Source: Mayamaea pseudoterrestris
Lineage: Eukaryota > Bacillariophyta > Bacillariophyceae > Sellaphorales > Sellaphoraceae
Direction: 5' to 3'
Length of the DNA: 64,000 bases
NCBI GenBank assembly: GCA_027923505.1
Contig: BROI01000012.1
Location: 496,001-560,000, forward strand
Shown piece by piece: positions 48,116 through 57,869 of the stretch. The notes below the pieces were generated by a model. That model worked only from the letters and a program-made list of their open reading frames with translations. It was not told the DNA's origin and searched no databases. A program made the translations under genes and the position numbers. Each line of letters starts with the position of its first letter. Position 1 is the stretch's first letter.

Positions 48116-48955
48116 TCACTGAGCAATTCCCAGCGGCAAGGACGATCCGGTGGCTGCCGGCGAATCATCCTTCACCAGCTGGCCCTTGACTCCCCTGGCG
48201 ACGAAACTGAAGCTTTGACCAGGCCTCCAGCCGGCATCTATAGCTTCCTTCATAGTTTCGAAAGCACGCCATTCCGGTACAGGTAATGTCTCGACTTGAA
48301 TTTCCTCATTCGCCAAATTGGCGTCGACAAGTTCTGCTTGTTTCTTCCGTTTCGACACCTTCTTCTTCTTTACTTGCTTTGTCGCTGGAGGAATGGAAAA
48401 GGACTCCAGTACCATGTCTTGTCTACAACTTTCAAAAGGCCTTACATTTTGTTGTTGCAAGGCTTCCAAGACTGTCTCGCGAGCGCATTCATCCATAGCA
48501 AAAGCTCGATAGGTTGGCTCCAAATGAGGTGGAATCGTTCCTGGCTTAAAGCCTTGGAAGCTCTGTCTTTTGCCATCTTTTAAAACTTTCTTGTAAACAG
48601 CTTCACTGAATCGACCAAGGTCGGCTTCAACGCCGTCAATTGTCACCACCCAGTCGACCATTGAGCCCTCGACGAGTTGGAGCGAGCACCCTCGCATCTT
48701 GCCGTCAACGGCGTTTGATGCCACATTGCCGTCCCAATTTTCATTCCCGTTATCGCTAGTACTATCTTTGCTGTTTTCGTTGTCACTTTTGGTGCTCAAA
48801 TGTTTCAAGGATATAGTGATTGGCTGCTGTCGATGACGCCCCAAGTGCTGATGCTGCTGCGTTGACGGATGGAGAAGCGATGACGAGCATGCCACGAAAC
48901 ATTCGGCGCCAGCCATCAAAAGGCAGTATAGTAGGTTACCAAATCGGATCTTCAT
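48116..48955 (-). CDS. Trigger factor ribosome-binding-domain protein, probably plastid
   Basis: A 279-residue protein from the ATG at 48955 (the frame stays open to 49186 but the signal peptide starts here: MKIRFGNLLYCLLMAGAECFVA). The AECFVA site has a Phe near cleavage, as in plastid-type presequences. After a Gln/His and Asn/Asp-rich spacer, residues about 90-200 match the N-terminal domain of bacterial trigger factor: VDWVVTIDGVEADLGRFSEA, QSFQGFKPGTIPPHLEPTY and ARETVLEALQQQNVRP, where the family has F-R-x-G-(K/x)-(V/x)-P. The second half is basic (KKKKVSKRKKQ) and ends in a segment with PVPEWRAFETMKEAIDAGWR. The peptidyl-prolyl isomerase and C-terminal arms of trigger factor are absent. 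It may bind plastid ribosomes or fold nascent chains; this is inferred. Confidence 0.72.
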   Translation of the reverse strand: MKIRFGNLLYCLLMAGAECFVACSSSLLHPSTQQHQHLGRHRQQPITISLKHLSTKSDNENSKDSTSDNGNENWDGNVASNAVDGKMRGCSLQLVEGSMVDWVVTIDGVEADLGRFSEAVYKKVLKDGKRQSFQGFKPGTIPPHLEPTYRAFAMDECARETVLEALQQQNVRPFESCRQDMVLESFSIPPATKQVKKKKVSKRKKQAELVDANLANEEIQVETLPVPEWRAFETMKEAIDAGWRPGQSFSFVARGVKGQLVKDDSPAATGSSLPLGIAQ

Positions 48956-49899
48956 TATCAGGGCGAGATGAAGGTCATTGAACAGACGCTTCAATTGGTC
49001 GATACGAGGTGGCTGCAGGTGCAACGTGGGAGAGACGGAATTCCCGTATGTCGTAACGTTATCTCTCTCTTCATGACCCAGACTCTGGCCAGGCACGCAA
49101 CTGGGCGATGTCGCTAGACACAGGCTCCAGCCTCTCTCCAACAAAGGAAAGCATGCGATGCTGATGTTTTTCAAAATCTGTTTCATAAACGAAGAGATGA
49201 TTCGTCTACCAAGACTTGATCTGGAGGATGAGCTTTAATGCATAAAGCACGAAACAGAATTTCTGTGGAATGCCCTAGAACTGCTTTAGCTACGTCAATT
49301 CCAAGCTTGCATCAGGTTACCAAGTACACTATTTACTACTGCACTCGTGTGACGCTCGCTTGCTGCGTTAAAAACCCAAAGATCACACACAGAGTCATGT
49401 CCATGACCAACAGACACAAGCATGGTGTCGACAACTTTGTGATGCTGTACAAGGTGGAATGCCTGACTGGTGCCTCATGGCATTGCATTGTAATTGGAGA
49501 GAAATCTACTTCAAACCCAGCTGGTAGGAGCCTCGACTTTCTGGAGTCCATTAGTGGTACAAGTAGTAGCTCAACTTGTGACGTAACGTGACAGTTGCGG
49601 ATCGCTTCGCTTTGAGGCCTGCGATGGAGTGCACGGTTGTTCTTCGGGTTTACTCGGAGATTACATGAATGTTCCTTACGAACTTTGATTCTCATTCAAG
49701 ATATCCTGACTGGGAGGCGACGTACTGGGCAATAGCGCTTGCAATTGTTGAAGGCATCAATGATGCATCAGGGTCATTTCGGTATTCTTTCGAAGGATGA
49801 CGATGACGTACAACTATCCTGGCGCATGGATTGGCTCACAAACTCAATTTCGCCGCTCAGCATCAAGTTAAACTATCCAGAAAACATCAAATTTTTAAC
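48956..49899. other. Divergent intergenic region (trigger-factor-like / TPR-like)
   Basis: 944 bp between two divergent starts. Overlapping open frames of 117-119 codons exist on opposite strands at 49238-49695; I see no domain in either. TGTGACGTAACG occurs near 49576-49587. Confidence 0.4.
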
Positions 49900-50631
49900 A
49901 TGGATCAAACAAGAGCCGCCATTGCCCTAAATAATACTGGAGTCAGTCTCTTGAATCGCCGCTGCTACGTACAAGCTATGGATACGCTCCGCGATGCGCT
50001 TTATCTACTTAAGATTGGTCTCGACACAGGCGAAAGGTCCGACACTACCAAGCCCACAAACCATAACCAGAACATAAATCAAAAGCTCCACAAATCGACG
50101 CGCTGCCTCTTGCACCCAGAGCCGCAGCAGGGGTCGATCCGCTTAGAAATAGTGAGCTCCGAGAATTTGTCAGACCAGGCGTCGAGTGCAATCACACGCG
50201 GCCCAAGCTCCAGGGAGGCCGTTGCCATCCGCATCGATACCTGCGATCAAGGTATTCTTGCAGACAATGCGACAGTCGAAACTACTATAATTCTCCATAA
50301 CTTTGCTGTTTCGCACCTTTGCCTTGCATCTGCTCCGACCTTGGCCCGCCCATGCCATCTCAACGGAGCTATGACTCTCTTCGCCGCGTCCTACAATGTC
50401 GTGCAGATGTATAACGAAACGCGAACGAACGAAGATCTTCCTGCTTACAACTTACTGAGCCTTGAAGCGCTCATTCTCAGCAACTTGGTAGCAGTTTTGG
50501 TCGACGTGAAGGAAGCAGAGCGAGCCAAATCCATGTACGTTCAGTTTGTGTACCTAAGGGATGCCATGCGTCAGTTGGAGTCATTGGAAGTCTGTTTTTA
50601 CCACGGACAACACGGAGCAGCAGCCGCGTAA
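49900..50631 (+). CDS. TPR-like orphan protein
   Basis: A 243-residue protein from the ATG at 49900. The N-terminus (ALNNTGVSLLNRRCYVQAMD and TLRDALYLLK) is a helix pair in the style of a tetratricopeptide repeat. A linker rich in Asn/Gln/Ser (about 45-115) is followed by a second helical section: TTIILHNFAVSHLCLAS, LNGAMTLFAASYNVVQMY, LEALILSNLVAVLVDV and ERAKSMYVQFVYLRDAMRQL, which looks like further degenerate TPR-type helices. Proteins with this N-terminal pattern seem common in diatoms, to my knowledge, but no function is known. No signal peptide or TM is seen, so it is probably cytosolic or nuclear. Confidence 0.7.
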   Translation: MDQTRAAIALNNTGVSLLNRRCYVQAMDTLRDALYLLKIGLDTGERSDTTKPTNHNQNINQKLHKSTRCLLHPEPQQGSIRLEIVSSENLSDQASSAITRGPSSREAVAIRIDTCDQGILADNATVETTIILHNFAVSHLCLASAPTLARPCHLNGAMTLFAASYNVVQMYNETRTNEDLPAYNLLSLEALILSNLVAVLVDVKEAERAKSMYVQFVYLRDAMRQLESLEVCFYHGQHGAAAA

Positions 50632-51380
50632 ATGGAAGAAGCGATGACCTATCTTTTCCGTATGTATACATAATACTTAGTTTTTACCAGAAAGACAACC
50701 TGTACATAATCTGTCACTTTACAGTTCCTACATGTTTATCCCTCATCACATGGAGATTGTCGTGCAAGACCGCGGATATATATATCAAAACTCGTCGGTC
50801 TGTAATGACACTAGGATTGGCCCGACGAATCTTTTGGCCATTGTGAGTTGCATTATCTCATGAACGCAAGACCAAGACACGCGTGCATACTTCTGGTGAC
50901 ATTACAACCCAGACCGGCGTTTTTCACTGGTGCGTCGCTTGCTTCAACAACGGGAAGGCTGTGTCTGGCTTCGCATTTGGAATTGGAACAGATATGTTGG
51001 TTTCATAATGACGCCCAACACGTAAGGCGGTCGTGCTTCAAGTGATGGTGCGACAAGCAGTTTTTGTGGCATGCATTTCACCAGACGAGAGACGAGAAAG
51101 CATCAGAGCTTTCCCAGTTGGAGACGCAAGCATGTTCTACTCTTATTTTACCAGACACAATACGAGTTCAACGACAATGTGAAGCTTTTGAGTATGCTGT
51201 TCGAAATGGAATCTTATGGTCGCAACTAGGCAGTGTGAGGTGTGAGGTACGTTACGAATGGCACTCGACACTTGATGCTTTTTGTTCGATGCGGACCGGT
51301 TTTATTCATTGTTTTTGGCGAGCCAAGTCGTCGAAAACCACCATGAGGACAATATTTTTCGCTCACTCATATGCGCGACT
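50632..51380. other. Intergenic region before the five-TM gene
   Basis: 749 bp between two plus-strand genes. An AT-rich TATATATATC motif lies near 50776. A 107-codon open frame (51064-51384) has no recognisable features. Nothing else is seen. Confidence 0.4.
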
Positions 51381-54062
51381 ATGAAGTCTTTTCTGTTTCA
51401 ATCCGACAACTTGGGGTCGCTAAAGCAATCCCAACGACAGTCGACATCGGAGAAGAAGGACGCAGACGATGAAGATGCTCAAGTTCGTCGGAATCGCTGC
51501 TACTTAACAATCATTCGCTATGTGATTTCCTATCCGCGCTGGTCCTTTTCATTATTCCTGATACTAGCCCATATGACGCTTCCGCAGCTGCCATCGCCCA
51601 TGGAGGGAATGCAGCAGCCTTGGGAGGCCTTGACGCATTTGGTGCGGCTCGAGTCGCAGGCGTACGCAGATTGCGTCGACACTGCATTTAAAACGACTCA
51701 ACCTCGGCTTTTGAATCAGACTTTGCAAAAGGAAATGAAGAGACTGCATAATTTGCAACAAACAAATCGTCAGATAGTAAGAAAGGCACACGACATGGCC
51801 TTTTCATGCTCCAACTCGACTCGTGCGGCTCAACGAATGCTGGTCTTGTCGGCCTCCTTTCTGCGAATCGTCAATGACACGAATACTTGCTCGACACAGG
51901 ATCGAATGATTTTGAATTCTTTTTTAAAACAAGACGAAAGCTTCCAAGCTTCTGAATCACGTCAAGTGGCATCATCCGCCTGGGACGAGTATTTGCAGTC
52001 GACGCAAGAAACAATGATGCGAATCACCAACTATGCTCACGCACGATCCGAGTACGACTACAACTACTTTATTGGGATCCAAGCGCGTCTGAAAAAGCTA
52101 GTGGCCTTTCAAATACCAAATATTGACGTCTCGCTGCAAGAGCTGGGCGTTCTCGACGATTTGCGTAAGCTACTCCAATCCATGGTGGTTGCACTACGCG
52201 ACGCTCAAGTCCGCATTGAGTTCCTGCATGGACGACTTGAGCTTTTTTACACCAGCATATCCAATCTGCATTTGCACTACAAGGACGTATTTGGTCGTTT
52301 TCAGCTGGCATCGCAATTTACTCGCGACTTCTTGCCCAAGGGCATTGCGCTGCCAGATTTTTTCGACATGGACAACGTTCCAACGCCCGATTTGTTGCTG
52401 CCGGTGCCATTCGAGGTGCCCACCTTTGCACTGCCACTGCCGGATGTTGACATGTTGATTGCTCAATATTTGAACGAAGCTGCCGCGTTAATGGCCCGTG
52501 TCATAGCGGATTTAGTAGATTCGGTGACGGACGATATTCGCATCGCTTTTACGGATTTACTAGACGAGCTCCAAGATTTGCTTTCGCTTGATGATTACCA
52601 TCCACCAAAGTATGCGGACTCGGGAAAGAATATTGTCAACCCAGAAGATGAAGCGAAGCACCTTGAAGAGCTCGGTCAAACGTTGAAGGAGAAGGGACTC
52701 GCTGCATTCACTCGCAACTGGCAGATTGTAGATAATCAACCGATCCCTGAGCTACCGACGAATAGTGACCACATTCCTCCCACCATGGAGCGAAACCAAA
52801 CTACCTTTGAATATCTTGAGCCTCAGTTTCCGATCATTTCGTTTCCCGCATTCATTAAGGGTTTCGTAATGTTCGCATTTGCACATAGTGGCATTGTTGA
52901 TATGGTTCTTCAGTTCATTCGCTTGAAGCGCCTCAAGGACCGCCATGAGCGCAATGCGCAGCCTGATTTACCAGAGATCGACTACGTTGATGAGGAAGAG
53001 AGTGATGAGAAGGAAGAAGGAGGCGACGAGGCAAGTCCGGCTGTAATTCAATCCAAGTCGAATGTCCTTCGATTGTTCGTTACACCATGGATGGCCTTGG
53101 GGCTAATTTTGATTCCACTTGCTGGCATGTTTCTCGGCTTGTACCTTCCCCACGTTTACAGCAATTGTGTTCAAACTGAAAAGGGGACATACTTAGCTCG
53201 GTTTCTCATTGCACCGGTACAGATCAATAATGCAAATTTGCTGGGAAATTCCATTTACACATCTGGGGCGGTGAGGTGCGCGAACCGTCAACATCGACTC
53301 GGCAACCGACTTTACGCGCAGTCAGATCTAGTGTATCGCCAAGATGCAGCCAATCTGCAGTCGGCTATAAACCAGTGGAGCAAACCTAAAGAAAATAATG
53401 GGGCTTTGAGGCGGTGCGTCGACACAACGCTCATGGACGAAGTTGTTACGTCGAGTTGCTGCGGCTTGGATGGATATGGTGGACGCTGCTCATTCAACCA
53501 AAGCAAAAACCTTTGCCCCATTGACAACTCGACACTGCCTGCAGCAGCTTTTCGTCCGTTAGGAGAGTATCTCGACAATGGAGCGTGTCGTCAAATTATG
53601 GTGATTGGATTAGAGGATGCATATTTCGACAATAGCGTGCTATACGAAATTTGCGACATTGTTCCATGCCGAGGAGCCGACTCAGGACTTATCCATTTCT
53701 TCACAATTCAAGCTGTTTGTCAAATAGAAGTTTACATTATGGGTTGCTGCTTTTGGGTTCTTGTTGCCGTCTATCACATGCTCATGATTGGAACAGCATG
53801 CGCACAAATCTTGAGTGGTGTGATTTGCGTCCGGTGGCGATCCATCCGACCGGATGGAATTAAACTCAGAACTCAAGTTAGGGAGAATGGCGAGTTGGTG
53901 AAGGGTTTTGAACAGGAGGAGCGCCATTCGCGCGTTGCTTCCGCTGTGCGCGCCTACGAACGAGTTGGCTGGATCCGCATTCTCTTGGGAAGCGTGCTGT
54001 TGCTCGTTTGGTTCATTTCCTTCTTCGTCTTGCGCCACGTTCTTTCCAAAATTGTTCGCTAA
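51381..54062 (+). CDS. Multi-pass membrane protein with large loops, unknown family
   Basis: An 893-residue intronless protein from the ATG at 51381. It has about five hydrophobic helices: near residue 55 (WSFSLFLILAHMTLPQL), about 500 (FIKGFVMFAFAHSGIVDMV), about 580 (WMALGLILIPLAGMFLGLYL), about 790 (VYIMGCCFWVLVAVYHMLMI) and about 870 (ILLGSVLLLVWFISFFVL). A 430-residue helical loop separates the first two, with the strand-rich Pro segment PVPFEVPTFALPLPDVD. The second large loop (about 605-775) has many Cys, including SSCCGLDGYGG; a CCG triplet in a Cys-rich loop is reminiscent of tetraspanins, while the overall layout resembles prominins (five TM, two big loops). I could not place it in either family. 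An acidic Glu/Asp run precedes the third helix. Confidence 0.75.
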   Translation: MKSFLFQSDNLGSLKQSQRQSTSEKKDADDEDAQVRRNRCYLTIIRYVISYPRWSFSLFLILAHMTLPQLPSPMEGMQQPWEALTHLVRLESQAYADCVDTAFKTTQPRLLNQTLQKEMKRLHNLQQTNRQIVRKAHDMAFSCSNSTRAAQRMLVLSASFLRIVNDTNTCSTQDRMILNSFLKQDESFQASESRQVASSAWDEYLQSTQETMMRITNYAHARSEYDYNYFIGIQARLKKLVAFQIPNIDVSLQELGVLDDLRKLLQSMVVALRDAQVRIEFLHGRLELFYTSISNLHLHYKDVFGRFQLASQFTRDFLPKGIALPDFFDMDNVPTPDLLLPVPFEVPTFALPLPDVDMLIAQYLNEAAALMARVIADLVDSVTDDIRIAFTDLLDELQDLLSLDDYHPPKYADSGKNIVNPEDEAKHLEELGQTLKEKGLAAFTRNWQIVDNQPIPELPTNSDHIPPTMERNQTTFEYLEPQFPIISFPAFIKGFVMFAFAHSGIVDMVLQFIRLKRLKDRHERNAQPDLPEIDYVDEEESDEKEEGGDEASPAVIQSKSNVLRLFVTPWMALGLILIPLAGMFLGLYLPHVYSNCVQTEKGTYLARFLIAPVQINNANLLGNSIYTSGAVRCANRQHRLGNRLYAQSDLVYRQDAANLQSAINQWSKPKENNGALRRCVDTTLMDEVVTSSCCGLDGYGGRCSFNQSKNLCPIDNSTLPAAAFRPLGEYLDNGACRQIMVIGLEDAYFDNSVLYEICDIVPCRGADSGLIHFFTIQAVCQIEVYIMGCCFWVLVAVYHMLMIGTACAQILSGVICVRWRSIRPDGIKLRTQVRENGELVKGFEQEERHSRVASAVRAYERVGWIRILLGSVLLLVWFISFFVLRHVLSKIVR

Positions 54063-54155
54063 ATGTTGCTACTACAACAGTTTTATTGTACTCTCATCGA
54101 TTAAAGAAAGCAAATAATAATTCGTGTGATAGTTTATTAACTTACTTCCAGAATC

Positions 54156-55679
54156 TCACTTTACGACGCGACCTTCAACACTCACATTAGCACTCCGGTT
54201 ATTCTTGCTCACCGTCCTCGTCTTTTCTTGCATCTTCTTGTTCAATTTGTGGCGTGTGTCTGGCAACTGTCGCGTCGCTCCACCCTTTTCTGGTGTGGCC
54301 GCCTTTGCTTCTGGACGCACCGTGTACTGGAAGCCCTTGCTAAACGGAACACTCACGCGGGCCGCACTCGCCACCAGCGTTCCTCCCTTATTGCTTGCGT
54401 CGCCACGAATGATTGACTGCAAGTTGCGGTGCTTCGTGTCAGCCGCAGTCTTATGAGTCGCCTTTTGATCGCGCTCTTGCATCTTGGTGGCGTAGTGCTG
54501 CTGGCGCGAGAGTGCTGAAAGGCCTCGGTCGCCGCGAGCATTGACTCGCTCCAAATCGCGATGATTGGCCGACTTTTGAAAAATAGGCCGACTCCACTGC
54601 TCGATGAGTTTGCGTAAAATGCCATTTTTCATGGTTGCCGTCTCATCCTTGTGTTTGTACAAAACCATGACCGTCTTTCCGAGCTCACTGCTCTTTAAGT
54701 CGTTTCCATTGATGCCCGACTCACCCACCATGGTCGCCATGGCATCCAAGAGTCGCTGCCGCACCGTCAAGTTACCCAGCTGTCCATTCGGCAGCGGCTG
54801 AATCCAACGCTTGACCAAGACCAACAAATCCATATCAATAAGCATGCGCTGGATATCCTTGCGCGCCAGCATTGTATTAACTTCAGAAAGCATTGAGAGC
54901 TTGTGCGTGGCAGGCTTCTTGGCGGCGAAACAATCTTCATCATCCGCCGCAGCTTGTTCCATACGTCCCAAAAATAACTTGCATTCATCCTCCATTTCAG
55001 TAAACGTTTTTTTGGTCCGAGACTTCTTCTTCATGCGGTAGACTGCCGCCATGATTGGATTATCGGGCTCCTTGTTGGGGTCCACGTGAACGCGATCGGG
55101 ACGATCGTCATCGTCATGCGATCGCTTGCTTCCCTTCTTCTTGGAAGTCATTTGATGAGCCCACTCATCTCCAAAATGCTGCTCGGCGTATAGTTCAGCA
55201 ACAGCATCCGCATCTTCCCCCGTCGTGTCAAGAAAGTCATCGTCCTCTACCGTCCGTTCATACGTGGCGCTCTCGTACGAGTCTTCACTGTCGTAGCCGG
55301 ATGCGCCTGCTTGCTTCTTCTTTTGCAGCGAGCCACTCGATGTTGTCCTTCCACTGCCTTCAATTGTACCGCGCTTCCTCGCCGCAAGGGCCTGAAGTCG
55401 TTCCTTCTTCGAAAGCGCCTTTGGTTTGGAGTCTTCCGGTTCATCCTCGTCGCTACTGCTGTCAAATAATCCGCCATCACCCTCGTCGTCCGAGTCTTTC
55501 TTCTTGAGAGCCTTTTTCGTTGGCGTAGTCTTCTTTGGCTTTTGCAAAGGCTTTTTCTTAACAGCCGACGGTGGTCCCTTACTCAACCGGCCCTTGGTGG
55601 AAGATGACGCTGCCAAGAGCTCGGCCGTATCGTCCGAGTCTGATCCTCCAAACAAGTCGTCTTCGTCGTCGCTCGACAT
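54156..55679 (-). CDS. IWS1: IWS1/Spn1 transcription elongation factor
   Basis: A 507-residue intronless protein. The N-terminal half is acidic, Ser/Lys-rich and disordered (repeated DSDDE-type clusters). From about residue 205 the conserved IWS1 core begins: DNPIMAAVYRMKKKSR, then a TFIIS N-terminal (LW) domain with MLIDMDLLVLVKRWIQPLPN, GNLTVRQRLLDAMATM, ELGKTVMVLYKHKDE and GILRKLIEQWSRPIF. IWS1/Spn1 binds SPT6 and RNA polymerase II during elongation and helps mRNA export and histone modification. The basic C-terminus (SKGFQYTVRPEAKAA, KLNKKMQEK) resembles IWS1 tails. The ATG at 55679 is clear. It converges on the five-TM gene with 93 bp between stops. Confidence 0.9.
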   Translation of the reverse strand: MSSDDEDDLFGGSDSDDTAELLAASSSTKGRLSKGPPSAVKKKPLQKPKKTTPTKKALKKKDSDDEGDGGLFDSSSDEDEPEDSKPKALSKKERLQALAARKRGTIEGSGRTTSSGSLQKKKQAGASGYDSEDSYESATYERTVEDDDFLDTTGEDADAVAELYAEQHFGDEWAHQMTSKKKGSKRSHDDDDRPDRVHVDPNKEPDNPIMAAVYRMKKKSRTKKTFTEMEDECKLFLGRMEQAAADDEDCFAAKKPATHKLSMLSEVNTMLARKDIQRMLIDMDLLVLVKRWIQPLPNGQLGNLTVRQRLLDAMATMVGESGINGNDLKSSELGKTVMVLYKHKDETATMKNGILRKLIEQWSRPIFQKSANHRDLERVNARGDRGLSALSRQQHYATKMQERDQKATHKTAADTKHRNLQSIIRGDASNKGGTLVASAARVSVPFSKGFQYTVRPEAKAATPEKGGATRQLPDTRHKLNKKMQEKTRTVSKNNRSANVSVEGRVVK

Positions 55680-55960
55680 GCTTTTTGCTTAAAAATAAAA
55701 AATATTGTACGAACAGAAGAATTTAGCGAAAATAGCTGCTATTGGTGAAGCTAACAGACGGAGAATGAATCAGACGTCGGCGCTGCAATTATGAATAATC
55801 CTCATGGTGACCGCACGCTCGTTCCATTACCGGAAAGACTCAAGTTGAGCAGGAATGACGTCATCGCTTCACAACATCGCGCGGAAGATTCATGATCCGT
55901 CTTCACGCAAACCTTTCGTAACCTTTGCGTTGAAGCACACCGCGCGCGGGACCAGGCAAC
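55680..55960. promoter_or_regulatory. Divergent promoter region (IWS1 / DEK)
   Basis: 281 bp between two divergent starts of nuclear protein genes. A shared promoter is inferred by position; no motif stands out except a TGACGTCA CRE palindrome near 55856-55863. Confidence 0.45.
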
Positions 55961-57175
55961 ATGGATACGCTGGTCAACTACAGTACAGATGTAGAAAAAG
56001 TCGACGACGAAGATGACCATGAGCTAAGCTTTGTAACAGCACAGGAAGAGCAGGTGGAACCAGTCGCCGACGAGATTGTTGATGCCGATGCCGATGAATC
56101 CGTCAAAGTAGACAACTCATTTACCGAAAGGGACATCGAGACAAAAACCCTTCCTGCAGATGTGATAGAAATTGAAACAAAGAATGATAATAGGCCAGTG
56201 TCTATAGATACAGCAACAACAACGATGGCAACGTCTCGTGCCTCCAGCCAACGATTGCGCAAGCCGACGCAGCAATACAACCCAATGTCTTACCAAAAGA
56301 ACAAGGCACAGACACCAACTGAAACTGCAGACAACGTTACTAAAGGTCGGGGAATGCGCTTAGATGAATTGCCTGCCACGAAAGCAGCAATCGCGGCAGC
56401 ATCGGCACAGGAAAAGGACTTGGTACATCAACTTTTGTTTGCTCAAACACGAACGATCCACGCCAAGTCACTGGTAGTCAAGAATAATTTGCCGGATATT
56501 TTGGAGGTGAGTAACTATCACGTAAGTACTTGTCTGTATCAAAACGATCACTCATTATTGTTACGATTTATTGTTGACAGTTCAGTGGATATTTGCCGCT
56601 CAAGGAAGGGCATGACGCGGAAAAACTTGCGGCTTTGGAGGAAGAGATGGAGGTACGTTGAAGGACTTAAACTAGCAGCGCAATGTTGATCATTTAAGCA
56701 CACCTCTCAGCTTTTGCGAGTACAGGCAAAATATTCGACAAAGGCATACATGCTCAGAGTGTCCGAAATCAAAGTAATTTGCGACGCGCTGGCCATCAAT
56801 CGACGAGGCCGACATGACAAGGACTCTTTGATTGCTTGCTTGCTCAATTTCTTGGGAGTACCTTCCGAAGATGCGCTTATTGCTATTGAAAGCAATAGCA
56901 GTAGCACTGCTAATTCACCAGCGACCAAGAAAAGGAAGCGCGACCGCAAGAATACCGCCGGCGACGATGATGAGGAATCACCGAACGAGAATGCTGCAAC
57001 ATGCAAACTACCCAGCGATTTAGAATTGCGCCAATGGGTGCGAGCCTTTATTCATTGCTATAATATGGACAAGCTCACACTAAAGGCCGCCATAACGATT
57101 GCAAGCGACAAGTTTGGAGTGGACATGACGCAAACCAAGGAGAGGATGAAAGCCATGCTTGTGGAAGAATTCTGA
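55961..57175 (+). CDS. DEK: DEK-like chromatin protein
   Basis: Three exons (55961-56506, 56581-56652, 56726-57175) encode about 355 residues. Introns are 74 and 73 nt; the second could also end at an AG at 56709-56710, which adds five residues in frame. After an acidic N-terminus, the central SAF-type region matches DEK: GRGMRLDELPATKAAIA, LVHQLLFAQTRTIHAKSLVV, KNNLPDILEFSGYLPL (joined across the first intron), then RVSEIKVICDALAINRRGRH and KDSLIACLLNFLGVP, a SAP-type helix-extension-helix. A Lys/Arg run (TKKRKRDRKN) fits a nuclear signal. The C-terminal DEK-C domain includes LELRQWVRAFIHCYN, TLKAAITIASDKFGVD and ERMKAMLVEEF. DEK proteins bind DNA and histones and shape chromatin. Confidence 0.88.
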
Positions 57176-57288
57176 TTTATAAAACCTCATAGTGACAAGG
57201 AAGTCGTAAGACACTATTATAAGCAGCTGATAAACCTATAGTAAAAGATTATCGGCAAGGTAGACGGACTTTCCGAGCGATCGAGTTC

Positions 57289-57666
57289 CTACTTCTTGTA
57301 GTAGCCTTGCTTGTATTGTTGATGTATGAATCCATACGCCATGCTGCCCCAGCCAAGTCCGATGACAGCAACAATCATTCCACCCACCACGGCACGGTTG
57401 AATGGAGGATGAAAAACTTTCTAAAAAGGCGTATAGACGGACGAGTGTTAACAATCAGGGAATCTGGAATCTTACATGCAGTAAGCAGAAACAAACCGAC
57501 CTGCACTTTCATTACGTACATGAAGTTCATCATGATCAATTGGACGCTTGGCCTTGAGTGTGTCCCAGTTTCCCTTCGCCTTGTGCATCTTTGGAGCTGC
57601 TGCTGTCGAAAGGCATCGACGGCTAGCAAGGGATCGAGCGGCGGTGCGAGAGGTAGAAAGCATCAT
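57289..57666 (-). CDS. Small mitochondrial single-TM protein
   Basis: Two exons (57666-57520 and 57420-57289; 99-nt intron, CAT|GTACGT...TTTTTAG) encode 92 residues. The N-terminus (MMLSTSRTAARSLASRRCLS) is a mitochondrial presequence with Arg and Ser and no acids. The mature part has KGNWDTLKAKRPIDHDEL, then across the junction HKVFHPPFNRAVVGGMI, a membrane helix VGGMIVAVIGLGWGSMAYGF and a basic tail QQYKQGYYKK. The size, single TM helix and tail resemble small nuclear-encoded subunits of cytochrome c oxidase or other respiratory complexes, but I cannot assign a subunit. The second exon is too short to be seen as a long open frame. A TACCGGTA copy lies 70 bp upstream. Confidence 0.78.
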
Positions 57667-57736
57667 GGTCAAACTTGTAAGCGCGTTGCGAGGAAAGATT
57701 CCGTCGCGACTCGAGCGCGGGAGTAGAATCGTATCG

Positions 57737-57744
57737 TACCGGTA
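57737..57744. promoter_or_regulatory. TACCGGTA palindrome in the divergent promoter at 57.7 kb
   Basis: An exact palindrome within CGTACCGGTACTTAC, 70 bp upstream of the minus-strand ATG at 57666 and 125 bp upstream of the plus-strand ATG at 57870. Confidence 0.4.
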
Positions 57745-57869
57745 CTTACATTCGCACAGAAGCATTCTATATCGATGCGACAGTAACATTGTTGCGATCG
57801 ACAGGTCACCATGGCGACGAAAATGCAGCCATCCACCTTGCCTCAACATTACAAAAAATGCGTGTCTAA

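Noticed and set aside
49238-49695. Overlapping open frames of 117-119 codons on both strands
   Set aside because: No domain, signal or good start context, and each overlaps the other.
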